A stretch of DNA of 64,000 nucleotides, from positions 53,477,801 to 53,541,800 of the forward strand of contig NC_037669.1 of NCBI RefSeq assembly GCF_003255815.1. The letters are read 5' to 3'. Source of the DNA: Theropithecus gelada (lineage: Eukaryota > Chordata > Mammalia > Primates > Cercopithecidae). This document shows, in pieces, positions 1 through 13,009 of this stretch. The position numbers were made by a program, and so were the translations under genes. Under the pieces are notes generated by a model. It had not been told where the DNA came from and made no database searches. It saw only the letters and a list, made by a program, of their open reading frames with translations. How positions within the stretch are numbered: position 1 is the stretch's first letter; the number at the start of each line of letters is the position of its first letter.

Positions 1-1980
1 GAAGTAGCACAGTTAATTAGCCATAGACTCCAAATCTTCAAACTTCAAATCCAGGGCTATTTTCACACAATGGGGACTCTATCTTATTTCCACTCACCTC
101 CCACTGTCTACCACAGTGCCTCGCACACTGAGGGTATTCAATGGTTAAAGAAAAAATATGATGAGTGAAAATGAGCTATTTGTGTGAAAGTTATAGCTTG
201 CAGGATCACAGATTTTCTTATCTCCTTTAACCAAAATTTTTAGATTAATGAAGTTTAAGATGCTTACATTTTGCAATAAGTTCAAACTTAACTTCTGTGA
301 ACTGTGTTTTTCTAATTAATTGTTCTAAAGAATAAAATCATTAAAACCTTATAAAACAAACAAAACTGCAGTCCAGTAGAAGGATAAGGATAGGAGTGAG
401 GTTAGTCTGAGATAAATATGAGGCTCTCCAGATTATACAAAACAGACTACTGATGCTCCCCCATACCATCTTCAGACAACTTAATGCTTGTACATTTCCA
501 ATATTTTCCTCGTTATATCTTAATGGCTCCAAAATAAGTTAGTTTGCCGAAACAAGAGAGAGATTATTAGGATTTTATTTCTTTTGACAGGTAACCACAA
601 GGAATTTACAATGGAGCAAGAAAGCTCCAAAGGGAACGAGAAACACCAATACATACATTTTTAAAGATACAAATACTAACCTCATTGTGGATGTACGTCA
701 TACTTTCAAATTTTGCAACTGAATTGAGATAAAGGGGGAAAAAAAGTATTGATTTTCTGAGATTAAAAAAAATTCTAGGGATACTTTATTTTAAATATCC
801 TAATATTTGACTATTGCCACTTTCAAAAGCCAGAAAGACCTTATAAAGACTTCTTCACCTTCCTAAAATTCCCCATCTTGATATTGCTGAGGTACAATAA
901 AGCAGAAAAACCACTGTAGCCTTTTTCAATTCTCAAGAATCTTAAAGGCCCTCATCATGGTTTCGGCTCCACCCTCTTTCTCAAACTGAATTCTTAAGGA
1001 TCGCAATGACTTAATCAATAAACACAACAGCCCTCGCATTAACCCCTGTGCTTCTGACACTGTTAGTTTCTCTCTCCCTCCAGAAAGCATTTCCTTCTTT
1101 GGTTTCTGTAACACTTTTCTGGTTTTCCTCTGACAACCCCTGTGTCCTTCGCTAGATCTGTATCATCTTTCGCCTCCCTAATCAGAGCCATTCACTGTTT
1201 GCACCTTTTGTTCTTATACTATACAGATCCTCCTTGACTTACCATGTCCTGATAAACTCACCATAAATTGAAAAAAAATCATAAATAAAAACTCTATTTA
1301 ATACGCCTAACCTGCCAGACATAGCTTAGTCTAGCCTCTCTTAAACGTGCCCAGAACGCTTACATTAGCCTACAGCTGGGCAAAATCATCTTAACACAAA
1401 GACTGTTTCATAATAAAGTGTTGAATATCTCAGGTAATTTATTGAATACTGTCCTGAAAGTGAAAAAACAGAATGGCTGTATGGGTCCACAAAGTATAAT
1501 TTCCACTGAATGTGTATCGCTTTCTCACCATCATAAAGTCAAAAAGTCATTAAACCACCATAAGTTGGAGACTATCTTTATTCTCTTTCTCCTCTACCTG
1601 GATGTCTCCCAAATCTAGTCTGATCCTCCCTCCCCAACTCCAGTTCCTCCTGGACATTTCTAGTAGATACTGTCATCTCAAACTCAACATATTCTAAACC
1701 AAACTTATCTCCTCCTAAATTTGTATCCCCCTCCTGGTTTCTCTATTTCTGTAGAAGATAGCAAAATCCCTGTAGCTACTCATACTGGGTTTCAGAAATA
1801 CATTTGTAAATACATTTTTTTCCCTCGCCCCTGCTTTCTAAATTTGGCTAGGTGTGACCCTGGGCAAGCCATTTTTACCATTCGTCCCATGGTTTCCTCA
1901 TCTGAAAAAGAGAAAAATCACACCTGGCAAGTCTGAAAGAACAGATGTTTATGAAACTGCCTAATTAAGTGCTCAATAAA
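1..1980 (-). other. ATG7: ATG7 intron 2, no recognisable feature
   Basis: This is AT-rich sequence downstream of ATG7 exon 2 in the direction of transcription, and so part of intron 2. I see no exon-like open frame bounded by splice signals, no Alu and no RNA gene here. The short open frames present show no family resemblance. Confidence 0.6.
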
Positions 1981-1990
1981 TGTGTCTCTT

Positions 1991-2294
1991 GGCTGGGTGT
2001 GGTGGCTCGATCCTGTAATCCCAGCACTTTCAGAGGCCAAGGCAGGCAGATCACTTGAAGTCAGGAGTTCGAGATCAGCCTGGCAAATATGGTGAAACAC
2101 TGTCTCTACCAAAAAAAAAAAAAAATTAGCCAGGCGTGATGGCACGTGCTTGTAATCCCAGCTGCTTGGGAGGGTTGAGGCACGAGAATAGCTTGAACTC
2201 AGAAGGCAGAGGTTGCAGTGGGCTGAGATTGTGCCACTGCATTCCAGTCTGGGTGACAGAGTGAGACCCTGTCTCAAAAAAAAAAAAAAAAAAA
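1991..2294 (+). mobile_element. Alu SINE, full length
   Basis: Both arms are present, with a middle A-rich linker and a terminal poly-A run. Direct repeats GTGTCTCTT lie immediately before the element (ending 1990) and after it (2295-2303), so it inserted by target-primed reverse transcription. It lies in ATG7 intron 2, antisense to the gene. Confidence 0.95.
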
Positions 2295-2303
2295 GTGTCT
2301 CTT

Positions 2304-3350
2304 CTCTCCAGCAACTCCCCATAGTTCCCAAGCAGATAAAAAAAATTCTTCAAGGATATATCTATCATATTCCTTTACATAGCACTATAATGCCTTGCAG
2401 AGTGGCTTGTATACAGAAGTAGCCTAATAAACATTCATTGATCAATGCCCATAGACAAGCAACTAAAGGAGTGAATCGAGAGAGGTATCAAGAAAAGATC
2501 ACAAAATATTAACTACAATCAAAATCAAGAGGGATATTATCTATGTCTCAATCAATCTAGAAGGCATCTGGCACCTAATTGGCTCTGATATACGTGGTGA
2601 AAAATGAACCAGACAGACCTAAGCATCTAGCATTCACCTCTATGGGAGGTATAAAAGAATCACAAGGGGGCTGACTCTGCTCACCGGGAGCTTCCCTAGT
2701 CCTCCTGTGGTCCACATATGAGGGAGGTAAGCATGCTCATTCCTTGCCAAAAGTAGTGTTCTTTACTTCAGATTTTGAACAAATAAATACTCACATGTCA
2801 AAAGCACTGAACTCCAATGTTAAGCGAGCTGGCAGCCCAGCAGAGTCACCTGGACAGAAGCATTATCACATTTTCAATGACAAGTCAGAAATAGCAGCAT
2901 TCATAACAAAAATGCTTATGAATAGTTTTCTTCTCTTTGTTGAGCCCAAGGCGCCCCATCCAATTTCTGATTATCTATGCTACATAGATAATATATGTAT
3001 GGATAGATAATAGCAGAATGTGACAGAGCTCTTGTGAATATGAGACATTTGCCAAGAATATATAAAAGATTCAATGGAAAAAAATATTTCCAATCTCTTC
3101 CCCCAGCAATGCTAAGTAATGGGTATTATTTGGATTAATAATTTGAGTTTCACTACTCTCTCTCTTTTTCCCCACAACAAGAGAAAATAAATGAAAATGA
3201 ACTGAGATCAAAAAGTCAGGAAGTAAAATAGAAACTAGTGAAGAGCACTGATTACAAAAGACAAGGCTGTCTCTTTCTAAAGGAAAGCTGACACTATACT
3301 GGAGGACAGAGAGGATAACAGAAGACAATGGAAAATGAAATTTACAATCA
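2304..3350. other. Intronic sequence, nothing coding seen
   Basis: This is ATG7 intron 2 between an Alu and exon 2. The start (about 2380-2440) ends in a CCTAATAAACATTC-like tail resembling the 3' end of an L2 LINE. The rest looks unique, and I could not assign any other repeat or exon. Confidence 0.45.
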
Positions 3351-3990
<640 letters not shown>

Positions 3991-4020
3991 CAAGCCGATT
4001 CTCCTCACGACAGCGATTTT

Positions 4021-4232
4021 TCTTTTTTTTTTTTTTTTTTTTAATTGAGATGGAGTCTCGCTCTGTAACCCAGGCTGGAGTGCAGTGGCGCGATCTCGGC
4101 TCACTACAACCTCCGCCTCCCGGGTTCAAACAATTCTCCTGCCTCAGCCTCCCAAGCAGCTGGGACTACAGGCGCATGCCACCAGGCCCAGCTAATTTTT
4201 GTATTTTTGGTAGAGATGGGGTTTCACCGATG
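4021..4232 (-). mobile_element. Alu SINE, 5'-truncated
   Basis: A poly-T run is followed by the Alu right arm and linker in reverse orientation, and the element stops at GGGGTTTCACC. Imperfect direct repeats flank it (ACAGCGATTTT before, ACAGTGATTTT after). Confidence 0.93.
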
Positions 4233-4873
4233 AAACAGTGATTTTCTAAGTAATCCTTTGTGGCCTTAATGTTTATGCTTCTTTCTTCCTTGAGTCAGTC
4301 TGACTGATGATGCACTACTGTTATTCCTTCTTCGACACAGACACTGTCTCAGAAGATTTTGCCATCTTGTGTGGTCCTGGAGAACTCTGCAAGTACAAAA
4401 TCTTACATCCCGCTACTCAGAAATACAACAACCCAAACTGTCAGAATTCTGTCTGTATGACAGCAGTGCTTTAACTCCTCTAGCTGAGGCAGATAATGAG
4501 GATACATTTCTCCCCACCTCCCAAAGTACCTAAATTTCTTTGAAATCTCATATTTTATCTTTTCAATGCATGGAAATTTTGTATTTTGTGCCATGACACA
4601 TATTTTATTATTTCATTTCCCCCCTCAAATCATCTAATAAATTTGACCTTCCTGGCAATCATGTATATGTATGCTGTAACTTTCTATAATCCCTCCACAC
4701 TCTCAGGGGTAACATACCCCAGTTTGAGAAGGACAATACTAAAGAAATGTGGCAGCTCCAAAAAGCAAATTGATGAGGTCTGTTCACTTTCCATTCTGTC
4801 CAATTACCCCACAACCAGATATACAAATATTTCTGCAGCAGAACATATGAACAGTCATATGGGATACTTTCTG
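4233..4873. other. ATG7 intron 1 sequence, no feature assigned
   Basis: This is AT-rich sequence between two Alus. I see no splice-bounded open frame or recognisable repeat. Confidence 0.4.
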
Positions 4874-5174
4874 TTTTTTTTTTTTTTCTTTTGAGACAGG
4901 GTCATGCTCTGCTGCCCAGGCTGCAGTATAGTAGCACAATCTCGGCTCACTGCAACCTCAGCCTCCTAAGCTCAAGCAATCCTCCCACCTCAGCCTCCCG
5001 AGTAGCTGAGACTACAGGCATGGGCCACCATGACTGGCTGATTTTTCTGTATTTTCAGAAGAGACCAGGTCTTGTCATGTCGCCCAGGCTGGTCTTGAGC
5101 TCTTGGACTCATGATCCTTCTGCCCCAGTCTCCTAAAGTGCTGGGATTACAGGCATGAGCCACTGTGCCTGGCC
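4874..5174 (-). mobile_element. Alu SINE (older, AluJ-like)
   Basis: This is a full-length reverse-orientation Alu with many differences from the young consensus. It starts with poly-T and ends at CTGTGCCTGGCC. Copies of TGGGATAC lie on both sides. Confidence 0.92.
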
Positions 5175-5179
5175 AAATG

Positions 5180-6170
5180 GGATACATTTTTAAAAGACAG
5201 CTCATATCTACTCAGGGAGGTTTTGCTTGAGTTTTGTGCCAAGACTATTAGAAAGCTTTCAGTTTTCCAAACTTGTTGGATTTAGCATTAGAGATAAGGA
5301 GCTTTGGATTGATAGAAACTGTATAATGAAATACAAAGCTAGTGCTCCTACATAAAAGGTATTCAAATCAAGAAGAACGGGATGAATGTGGGGCAGAGCC
5401 TTGGGAAAGACACCGTGAATAAGATGGGCACCGAGTGATGTTGAAAAGGATGGGTAAGGTGGCGGGGGAGAGGATGGGTGGAGGGCAGAAGGAACAAGAA
5501 GAGCAGAGGAATACTCATGGCAGAAATGTGGACGCGTGAAACCAGCTGTCCTCATGTGGACGGTCTGTGCTGTGCAAGAGCAGCATACACAGAGCTGAGC
5601 AGGTGACATGGGTGAACACCTATGGAGAAGCCTCAAATGCAAGGCTAACAAATTTCGGAGTGGGAAGCCAGTGGCAGTCCGGCATGATGAATATGATTCT
5701 GCAGTGGGTAAAGGGCTTTGAAGGAGGCAGGCAGGGAAATCAGCTAAGAGCCCAAAAATGTATGAAGACCTGGATTAGAGCAGAGGAGTAAGACTGAAAA
5801 GGAGGGGACCCTTGTTGGGGCTGATTTAAAAGAAAAGGTGACCTAAATTGGTATCTTGGTGGACTCAAGAAATGAAAAGAGAGAATAAAGTCCTTGGGGT
5901 GTCAAGCCATGAATGGCTAGGAGAATGGCAGCTTGAGTGAAAGACAAGACCCTTGAGAGGCAAAGCAAGTTTCAGAAGAGTAATAACGAAAGACATTTTC
6001 AGCTGTGGACAACAGCAGGGCAAAGATAAGCCAAGGAAACTGGACATGGATACTGAGAGAACAGCTCACACAGGTGACAATGATCAGCTCTTAGAAGTTA
6101 CTCAGAGAAAGAAAAGCCCCACAAAGTCCTAGAGAATGTCCACAGTTAGGGAGTAAAAAGAAATAGAACC
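5180..6170. other. ATG7 intron 1 sequence, unassigned old repeat-like DNA
   Basis: This is purine-rich intron sequence. Phrases such as 'gccagtggcag..' and 'aagggctttgaagg' have the feel of an ancient interspersed repeat, but I cannot name it. The longest open frames have no recognisable domain. Confidence 0.35.
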
Positions 6171-6174
6171 AGTA

Positions 6175-6469
6175 GGCCGGGTGTGGTGGCTCATGCCCAT
6201 AATCCCAGCACTTTGGGAGGCCAAGGCAGGTGGATTACCTGAGGTCAGGAGTTCAAGACCAGCCTGAACAAAATGGTGAAACCCCATCTCTACTAAAAAT
6301 ACAAAATTAGCTGGGCGTGGTGGCGCATGTCTGTAGTCCCAGCCACCTGGCAGGCTGAGGCAGGAGAACTGCTTGAACCCAGGAGGCGGAGGTTGCAGTG
6401 AGCCGAGATTGCGTCATTGCACTCCAGCCTGGGCAACAAGAGTGAAACTCCATCTCAAAAAAAAAAAAA
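6175..6469 (+). mobile_element. Alu SINE, full length (AluS-like)
   Basis: It begins GGCCGGGTGTGGTGGCTC, has both arms and ends in an A run. It lies about 30 bases upstream of an RPL13A retropseudogene. Confidence 0.95.
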
Positions 6470-6498
6470 GATAACAGACAGTTGTATATAAATTGCAG

Positions 6499-7306
6499 AT
6501 GGTGGTTCCTGGTGCCCTCAAGGTTGTACGTCTGAAGCCTAAAATAAAGTCTGCCTATCTAGAGGTGGCTGGTTCACGAGGTTGGTTGGTCAGTGCTGGT
6601 CACGAGGTTGGTAGTCAGTGACAGCTACCTGGAGAAGAGGAAGGAGAAGGCCAAGATCCACTACCAGAAGTAAAAACAGCCCATGAGGCTGCAGAAACAG
6701 GCGAAAGAGAATGTGAAGAAAACTGACAAATACAGAGGTCCTCAAGACCATGGGCTCCTGGTCTGAGCCCAATAAAGACTTCTTATTCCTCACACTTGGT
6801 CTGGCCTGCCCCTCCTCCATCACCGCACTGGGATGTGGGGGACCCAGGCGGCAGTCCAGGTACTGAAGGCAGCCTGGGACTTAGAAAGATGCGAAAGAGG
6901 AAAGGGCCTTAGTCACTGCCTTTCTGTAGTTATCTGAAACAATTCTAGGAGTTGTGCAGACATAACTTGCCATGACTTACTTGTTCATGAGACAGTTTAT
7001 AAGAACAACTAGTTACTTCTGTTTCAATATTAGCAAAAGTGAGCTGGAACACTAATTGAAGGGGAGCCCTACCCTGTGAATGAGGCATCTATTTCCCACC
7101 TGGTCATATACTATAGACTGCACCTGCTAGGATGTGAGAAAACACACGGGGAGGATATGAGTTTGCTGTTGTACAAACATTATTTATAGAAGCAGAGACT
7201 GGGAAAATGTGCAACCAAAGGGGTTCCAGGTATTGCCCTTGTTCCTTCCCTGTACTTTGTAAACAGAAACAAATAAACTACTTTTACAGAGAGAGACAAA
7301 AAAAAA
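6499..7306 (+). pseudogene. RPL13A: RPL13A processed pseudogene, 5'-truncated
   Basis: The sequence matches the later part of the mRNA for large-subunit ribosomal protein L13a. It includes the coding stretch around 'atggtggttcctg..gccctcaaggt', the C-terminal coding part, the stop followed by CCCAATAAAGACT, and a long 3' untranslated stretch. It has no introns and ends in an A-rich run at about 7297-7306, the marks of a retrocopy. It is disrupted by several small deletions and by a short internal duplication near 6568-6612, where CACGAGGTTGG occurs twice. Only the C-terminal third or so of the coding sequence is present, so it cannot make the protein. It lies in ATG7 intron 1, antisense to the gene. 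An Alu directly follows its poly-A. Confidence 0.88.
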
Positions 7307-7551
7307 GGCCCAGTGCAGTGGTCCATGCTTGTAATCATAACTCTTTGGGAGGCTGACGCAGGAGGATCACTTGAGCCCAGGAGTTTGAGACCAGCCTGGG
7401 CAACATGGTGAGACTGCATTTCTACAAAAAAATTTTAAAATTTGCCGGGTATTGCAGGGCACACCTGTAGTCCCAACTACTCGGGAAGCTGAGGTAGGAA
7501 GATAGCTTGAGCCCACCAGGAGGTTGAGGCTGCAGTGAGCCATGATTGCAC
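7307..7551 (+). mobile_element. Alu SINE, 3'-truncated (AluJ-like)
   Basis: It starts GGCCCAGTGCAGTGGTCC directly after the poly-A of the RPL13A retrocopy, and it loses its right-arm end near 'gagccatgattgcac'. Confidence 0.9.
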
Positions 7552-9050
7552 AAAAGTAATTTGCATAAGAGGCACATCATTTAAATATTTCTGACTTATT
7601 TGGCCTAGGGAAATTGTGAACAGAACCCAAGGGCCTATTTCACAAGAGGATATAGTTGATGTTCAGCTGCTGAAACTGTTCCATGACAGGCTGAAAACAG
7701 AAAAGTCTTAAGTTGCACAGCAGCATGATGAGGAATCTTCTGGAAATGCCTAAATAGGACAATCTATGGTAAAGGTATCACTTAGGAACATATACGTCTG
7801 TGTCACATCACTATAGTCCTTAAGCTGGAAGGGAAGATTTAAGAAGTAACGGTCGGAGGGGAATTTGGGGGGAAGTGAGTCCTAGGTAGTTATTCATGTG
7901 TCACTAATCTAAATCCAAACATTACTTACTTCCTGAAAATGTAAGGCTTGCCTGTATAACCCTGGACAGTGCAAGTGAAACTTCGGCCTCTGCTTAGCTT
8001 ACAAAGACAAAGGATTGTTTCTATCACACTTCAACATTATATTCAGACACAGTCAAGGAAAGAAATTAACATAGGCATCAATGTAAGTGTGTTTCAATTT
8101 TATTTCAAACTATTTCAGGATGTGAAACCCAGGAGTTACACAAGATGGGATTGTGTCACTGCCAATTAAACAGGAAAGGTTTTGATAGGGATTCAACACT
8201 GTAATGAACAAGAACTCTAGCAGTGTAAGAAAGCCTGCAGTGGCCAAGAAGTTCAGTCAAGATTAAACTGAAATAGCAGGGTGTGTGGCTAACCAATACA
8301 ACCCCCCTGGGGCTGTGTCTGCCACCCAAACTTGGTGCAAATTTCAGACTTTAATGAAAATAAAACTGAGTCACACTCAGCATGAGTGGGAGCTCAGAAA
8401 ATGTCACTGAATGAGTACTTATCAAAAGTTTCTGTCCAAATGGACCTAAATCTTTTGTTTTTTAAGATCAAATCCCCACAGGAAACGTTCAGTGGTGTTT
8501 GCCTCCGAAGAAGGCTGCTAGAGGGTCAGGAGAGAGGAGTGTAGGGAGACTTATTTTCATTGCAGGACCTTTTTTGCCTCTTAAAGTTTGTATTATGTAT
8601 ATAAAATAACAATATAGAAATAACTAAAATAATTAAAGAAAAAAGTCCTAACCCAATGGCAAGAAGAAGACAAAGAGAGAGAGAAAAAGACTAGCAGTTC
8701 GACTGCTTTGGTTCCAAGAAATCATAGCTGGAAGATTCCTGAAAAAAGAACCATGTCTTACTCATCTTTCTTCAGGACTGAGCACAGTGCCTAGATCATA
8801 TTAAGAGCTCAGTAAAGGTTGAAATGAAATAATAGCTCTCTTTTCCCACAAAGGGCCAATGGATGGATGCTATATAGTAAGATAAATTTCAGCAGAGTTT
8901 AAAACTTACTAATAGCTTGAATTGTCCAAACAGGAAATAGATCAGAGAGACAATGAGCTCTCCATTAGTAGAAGTGTTCAAGCATATATTGGATGATTAT
9001 TTGCCATGTAATACTGCACAAAGCATTACTGTATCAGGCAGTCAAACAAG
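7552..9050. other. ATG7 intron 1 sequence, mostly unassigned
   Basis: I see no gene. A short block near 8740-8830 ('gcacagtgcctag..gctcagtaaaggttg') resembles an L2 3' end. The rest I cannot classify. Confidence 0.4.
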
Positions 9051-9054
9051 ACCC

Positions 9055-9245
9055 GGGTTTAGCAAGCTTTTCCTGAAGAGGGCCAGATAGTAAATATTTT
9101 AAGGCACTGCAGGCCTCAAACAGTCTGTTGTGTATTTTATTTTTTTACAACCCTAAAAAAATGCAAAAAACATTCTTAGTTCCTGGACTACACAAAAAAA
9201 GGCCTCAGGCAGGATCTGACCCACAGGCTGTAGTCTGCTGACCTC
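9055..9245. mobile_element. Old interspersed repeat, probably a nonautonomous DNA transposon
   Basis: The phrases 'gagggccagatagtaaatatttt' (shortened here) and 'ctgacccacaggctgtag' are the two ends of a very common mammalian repeat describing a roughly 200-bp element. I remember the pattern but am unsure of the family name. Confidence 0.55.
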
Positions 9246-9639
9246 TGGACTAAATGATCTTCCAAACCTATTATCCTTTGATTCTTTGAAGGTGCCAATA
9301 ACGTATTTTGTTTTGAGGGAGACTGACATCTTTGGCATAATCTTTTTAAAGGGCAGTAAAGATCAGTGAGGGCTGCTGAGGGCGAAGGCCCGATTCTAAG
9401 GCCACATCTGCTGGTCTGCAATAGGCACCTTGTAACGCTGCAAATACTTCTTTATGAACTGGTAAATATAGTCTACTCAAAACATTCACACATCTCTCAG
9501 CATCATTAAGCCAAGACGAAGCTCATTTGATATTTATTGAGGCTCATAATGTTCCGGAAAGACTGCATCAGCAGCATTCTACATCCTAAGCAGGCATATG
9601 ACTACACCTCTGATGGTTTCCTTATGCTTTCTCCCAGAC

Positions 9640-10065
9640 CCCTGTTGTTGCCTTCTGACTTTTCTAGTCCTACCCCGCAGCCCTATCACTCCTCACCTGT
9701 GACTTGATGCTCCTTAACAGTGGCTCTCAGGCCCCCATGGCCTAGAGCCGACAGCCCCTATGTCTGAAAAGTGTTCCCTGTTTTCCCTCACCTTCCTTCT
9801 GTGACTGCCTGGCATTTTGAAAAGCCAGCTCAGAGGTGACCTGCTCGGGAAAGCCTTCTCAGAGGTGCCTTGTCTGTCTTCACTCCCCTCATACTCCTCC
9901 CCTGGCAGCTATACTTAATCACTCCTGGCTCTAAGCCACCTAGACAATTGGTATTGTTTTTCAACTCTTTGCTTACCTGTTTGCCTCCACCAAACTTGAT
10001 TGTAAGTTCTACAAATATAGATCCTGGGTCATATTCCTTTCAATGTCCCTAGTTCCTTGCAGAGT
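9640..10065 (+). mobile_element. L2 LINE fragment (tentative)
   Basis: C-rich and T-rich text with 'aaagccttctcagaggtgcc' and 'ttccttgcagagtggc' resembles the L2 3' region seen elsewhere in the window. It is low in similarity and I give no subfamily. Confidence 0.45.
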
Positions 10066-10108
10066 GGCTCTCAAACATTACTAGGATGAATTTTAGAAAC
10101 CTTTTATC

Positions 10109-10240
10109 AGCCAGACACAGTGGTTCACACCTGCATTCCAGCACTTTGGGAGGCTGAGGCAGGAGGACTGCTTGGGGACAGGAGTTCATGACCAGCCTGG
10201 GCAACATAGCAGGACACCATCTCTAGAAAAAATTAATTTA
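10109..10240 (+). mobile_element. Free left Alu monomer (FLAM/AluJ-like)
   Basis: A single Alu left arm ends at 'ccatctctagaaaaaatt', followed by a degenerate A-rich and AAT-repeat tail to about 10270. The next Alu begins directly after that tail. Confidence 0.8.
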
Positions 10241-10270
10241 CAAATAAAAATAATAATAATAATAATAAAA

Positions 10271-10574
10271 GGTTGGGTGTGGTGGCTCACACCTACAATC
10301 CCAGCACTTTGAGGGTCTAAGGCGGGAGGACAGCTTGAGCTCAGGAGTTTGAGAACAGCCTGGGCAACATGGGCAACATTCCTTCTCTACGAAAAAAAAT
10401 TTAAAAGTTAGCTGGTAATGGTGGTGGCATGTGCCTGTGTTCCCAGCTACTTGGGAGACTCAGGCAGAGGATCGCTTAAGCCCGGGAGATTAAGGCTGCA
10501 GTAAGCCAAGACAGCACCACTGCACTCCAGCCTAGGTGACAGAGCCAGACCCTGTCTCAGAAAAGAAAAAAAAA
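10271..10574 (+). mobile_element. Alu SINE, full length (AluJ-like)
   Basis: It begins GGTTGGGTGTGGTGGCTC after the (AAT)n tail of the preceding monomer. Both arms are present and diverged, and it ends in an A-rich tail. Confidence 0.92.
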
Positions 10575-11625
10575 CCACACAAAACAACAAGGAACTCTCT
10601 ATAGATATCCTCCCCAAAAGAAACAAAAGAAAGAAATAATCCAAACTTCTATGACTATGAGAACAAACCCCAGAAGCTAATTACCACAGAATATGGAGTA
10701 AGGAATGAAGAACATATGACGATATGCCATATAACTTAGGTCTCTAAACCTACTATTGTTTTTTCAGGACAAAGACTTTGGCGGGCAGGAAACATGCATA
10801 CACAAATCAGTGCAAATAAAACCTTACTCAACTGCATATGAAAGTAGTCAAGAATAAATGTTTCTTTCTGAAAGAGTTCCAGTAGCTACTAGTGACAATA
10901 TCTGGTCATTAAGATAGCATTTTAATGAAGAGATTAAAGTTAACATCAGCAGCAACGTGACAAACAGACACTGTGTGCTATCTGATAGAATGCCATGGAA
11001 AGAACACAGCATCTGTAGTGTTCGGATGAAAATACACAACCTGGATCTCATGGGAGGAAACATCAGATAAACCCAAGCTGAAAAACATTCTACAAAATGA
11101 CCAGGATTATAGTCTTCAAAAGTGACAAGGTCTTAAAAGTCAAAGGAAGACAAGGAGTTGTTCCAGATTGAAAGACACCACAAAGACGTGACAGCTGGGG
11201 GCCACGTGTGATCCTGGAATGATGCTCCACTATAAAAGCGCATTATTGGGACTAAAACTGAATGGGAATCTCTGGGAGATGGATAAATGGAAGGTCTCTC
11301 TCTTATTCTTATAGTATTTCTGTAAGTTTGAAACTGTTCCAAAATAAAATAGTAAGAACAATTTGATCACCCAGACACACACAGCTTTATACTTTGTTCA
11401 ACAGGCAAAACCAACCAACCTGACAGAAGTTACAATGGTGATTACAGGGTGAGGTGGGGCTACTGACGGAGAAGGCCATGAGGAAGGCTCCTGGGGAGAT
11501 GGAAATATTCTATATCTTGAGCTGGGTGGTGGTTACAAGGCATATACCTATGTAAAAAGCCACAGGCTAAACATTTGCAATCAGTGCACTTTATGTGTGT
11601 TATCCATGAATAAAGAAGTAAAATA
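10575..11625. other. Intron sequence with probable L1-derived blocks
   Basis: Near 11280-11350 the text ending 'ctgtaagtttgaaactgttccaaaataaaat' (cited only in part) and near 11430-11600 a block with 'gagctgggtggtggttacaagg' resemble L1/L2 3' ends. Nothing coding was seen. Confidence 0.45.
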
Positions 11626-11626
11626 G

Positions 11627-11927
11627 GGCCAGGTGCAGCGGCTCACACCTGTAATCCCCGCACTTTGGGAGGCTGAAGCAGGAGGATTGCTTGAGCCCAG
11701 GAGTTCAAGACCAGCCTGGGCAACACAGTGGGCCCCCATCTCCACAAAAAATAAAAAAATTTGCCAGGCACCTGTAGTCCCAGCTACTTGGGAGGCTGAG
11801 GTGAGAGGATCACCTGCACCCAGGAGACTGAGTCTGCAGTGAGCCATGATTGTGCCACTGCACTCCAGCCTGAGTGACAGAGTGAGAACCTGTCTCAGGA
11901 AGGAATTTAAAAAAAAAAAAAAAAAAA
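11627..11927 (+). mobile_element. Alu SINE (AluJ-like), first of a tandem pair
   Basis: It is full length with a long A tail, and the next Alu begins immediately at 11928. Confidence 0.93.
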
Positions 11928-12234
11928 GGCCGGGTACAGTGGCTCACACTTGTAATTCTAGCACTTTGGGAGGCCAAAGCAGCATGATCACTTGAGCCCA
12001 GGGGTTCAAGACCAGTCTGGGCAACACAGTGAGACCCCATCTCTATGAATAATTTTTAAAAATTATTATGGAGTGGTGGTGCACGCCTGTGGTCCCGACT
12101 ACTCAGAAGGCTGAGACGGGAGGATCACCTGAGCCCAGGTAATCCAGGCTGCAGTGAGCCATGACTGCACCACTGTATTGCAGCCTGGGCAACAGAGCAA
12201 GACCCTGTCTCGAAAAATAAAATAAAATAAAAAA
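11928..12234 (+). mobile_element. Alu SINE (AluJ-like), second of a tandem pair
   Basis: It begins GGCCGGGTACAGTGGCTC in the A tail of the previous Alu and ends in an (AAAAT)n-like tail. Confidence 0.93.
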
Positions 12235-12577
12235 GTCGAATAAAACTCCTATCTTTAAACTATACCAGTCCTACGAAGAGAACCCAACAGTTAACAGATG
12301 ACCTACTTAAATTTAGCTTTGGTAAAAAGCAAGTCATTACTCTAAATAAGGAGCCTAAATGGGAAATCATTTCCATAAAGTTTTCTGGCATTTTGTGATT
12401 AAAGAAGCTAAGGATGGAAGCATTTTGGCCTGGCTGAATTAATTGAAGCAGAAGTGCTTCCTGGAGTGAGACTGCCCAACCATTCTCCCTCTAGGATTGG
12501 ACACAGCAATTATCAAGCCAGTGTAGAATTTTTTAAAATGAAGACGTGTAGGATATTTTTTAAATGAAGAAATACAG

Positions 12578-12904
12578 GGCCGGGCGCGGTGGCTCAAGCC
12601 TGTAATCCCAGCACTTTGGGAGGCCGAGACGGGCGGATCACAAGGTCAGGAGATCGAGACCATCCTGGCGAACCCGGTGAAACCCCGTCTCTACTAAAAA
12701 ATACAAAAAAAAACTAGCCGGGCGAGGTGGCGGGCGCCTGTAGTCCCAGCTACTCGGGAGGCTGAGGCAGGAGAATGGCGTGAACCCGGGAGGCGGAGCT
12801 TGCAGTGAGCTGAGATCCGGCCACTGCACTCCAGCCTGGGTGACAGAGCGAGACCCCGTCTCAAACAAAAAACAAAACAAAAACAAAAAAAAAAAAAAAA
12901 AAAA
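12578..12904 (+). mobile_element. Young AluY, Old World monkey type
   Basis: It is near-consensus, starting GGCCGGGCGCGGTGGCTC, with the right-arm signature GAGATCCGGCCACTGC and a long A tail. Direct repeats AAGAAATACAGG flank it. The signature is one I associate with cercopithecid-specific AluY lineages. Confidence 0.93.
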
Positions 12905-13009
12905 AGAAGAAATACAGGATTTTTTAAATGAAGAAGTAATTCACTTTAAAGTGAAGAAGTAATTGTAGAAAATAAACAACAGAGGGAGAGAAAAAAGCAA
13001 AAAAACAAA

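Noticed and set aside
1918..2331. 137-codon and similar frames across Alu elements
   Set aside because: Reverse Alus regularly give such frames with GAGFTPFS- or SPRLECSG-type text. They are by-products of the repeat.
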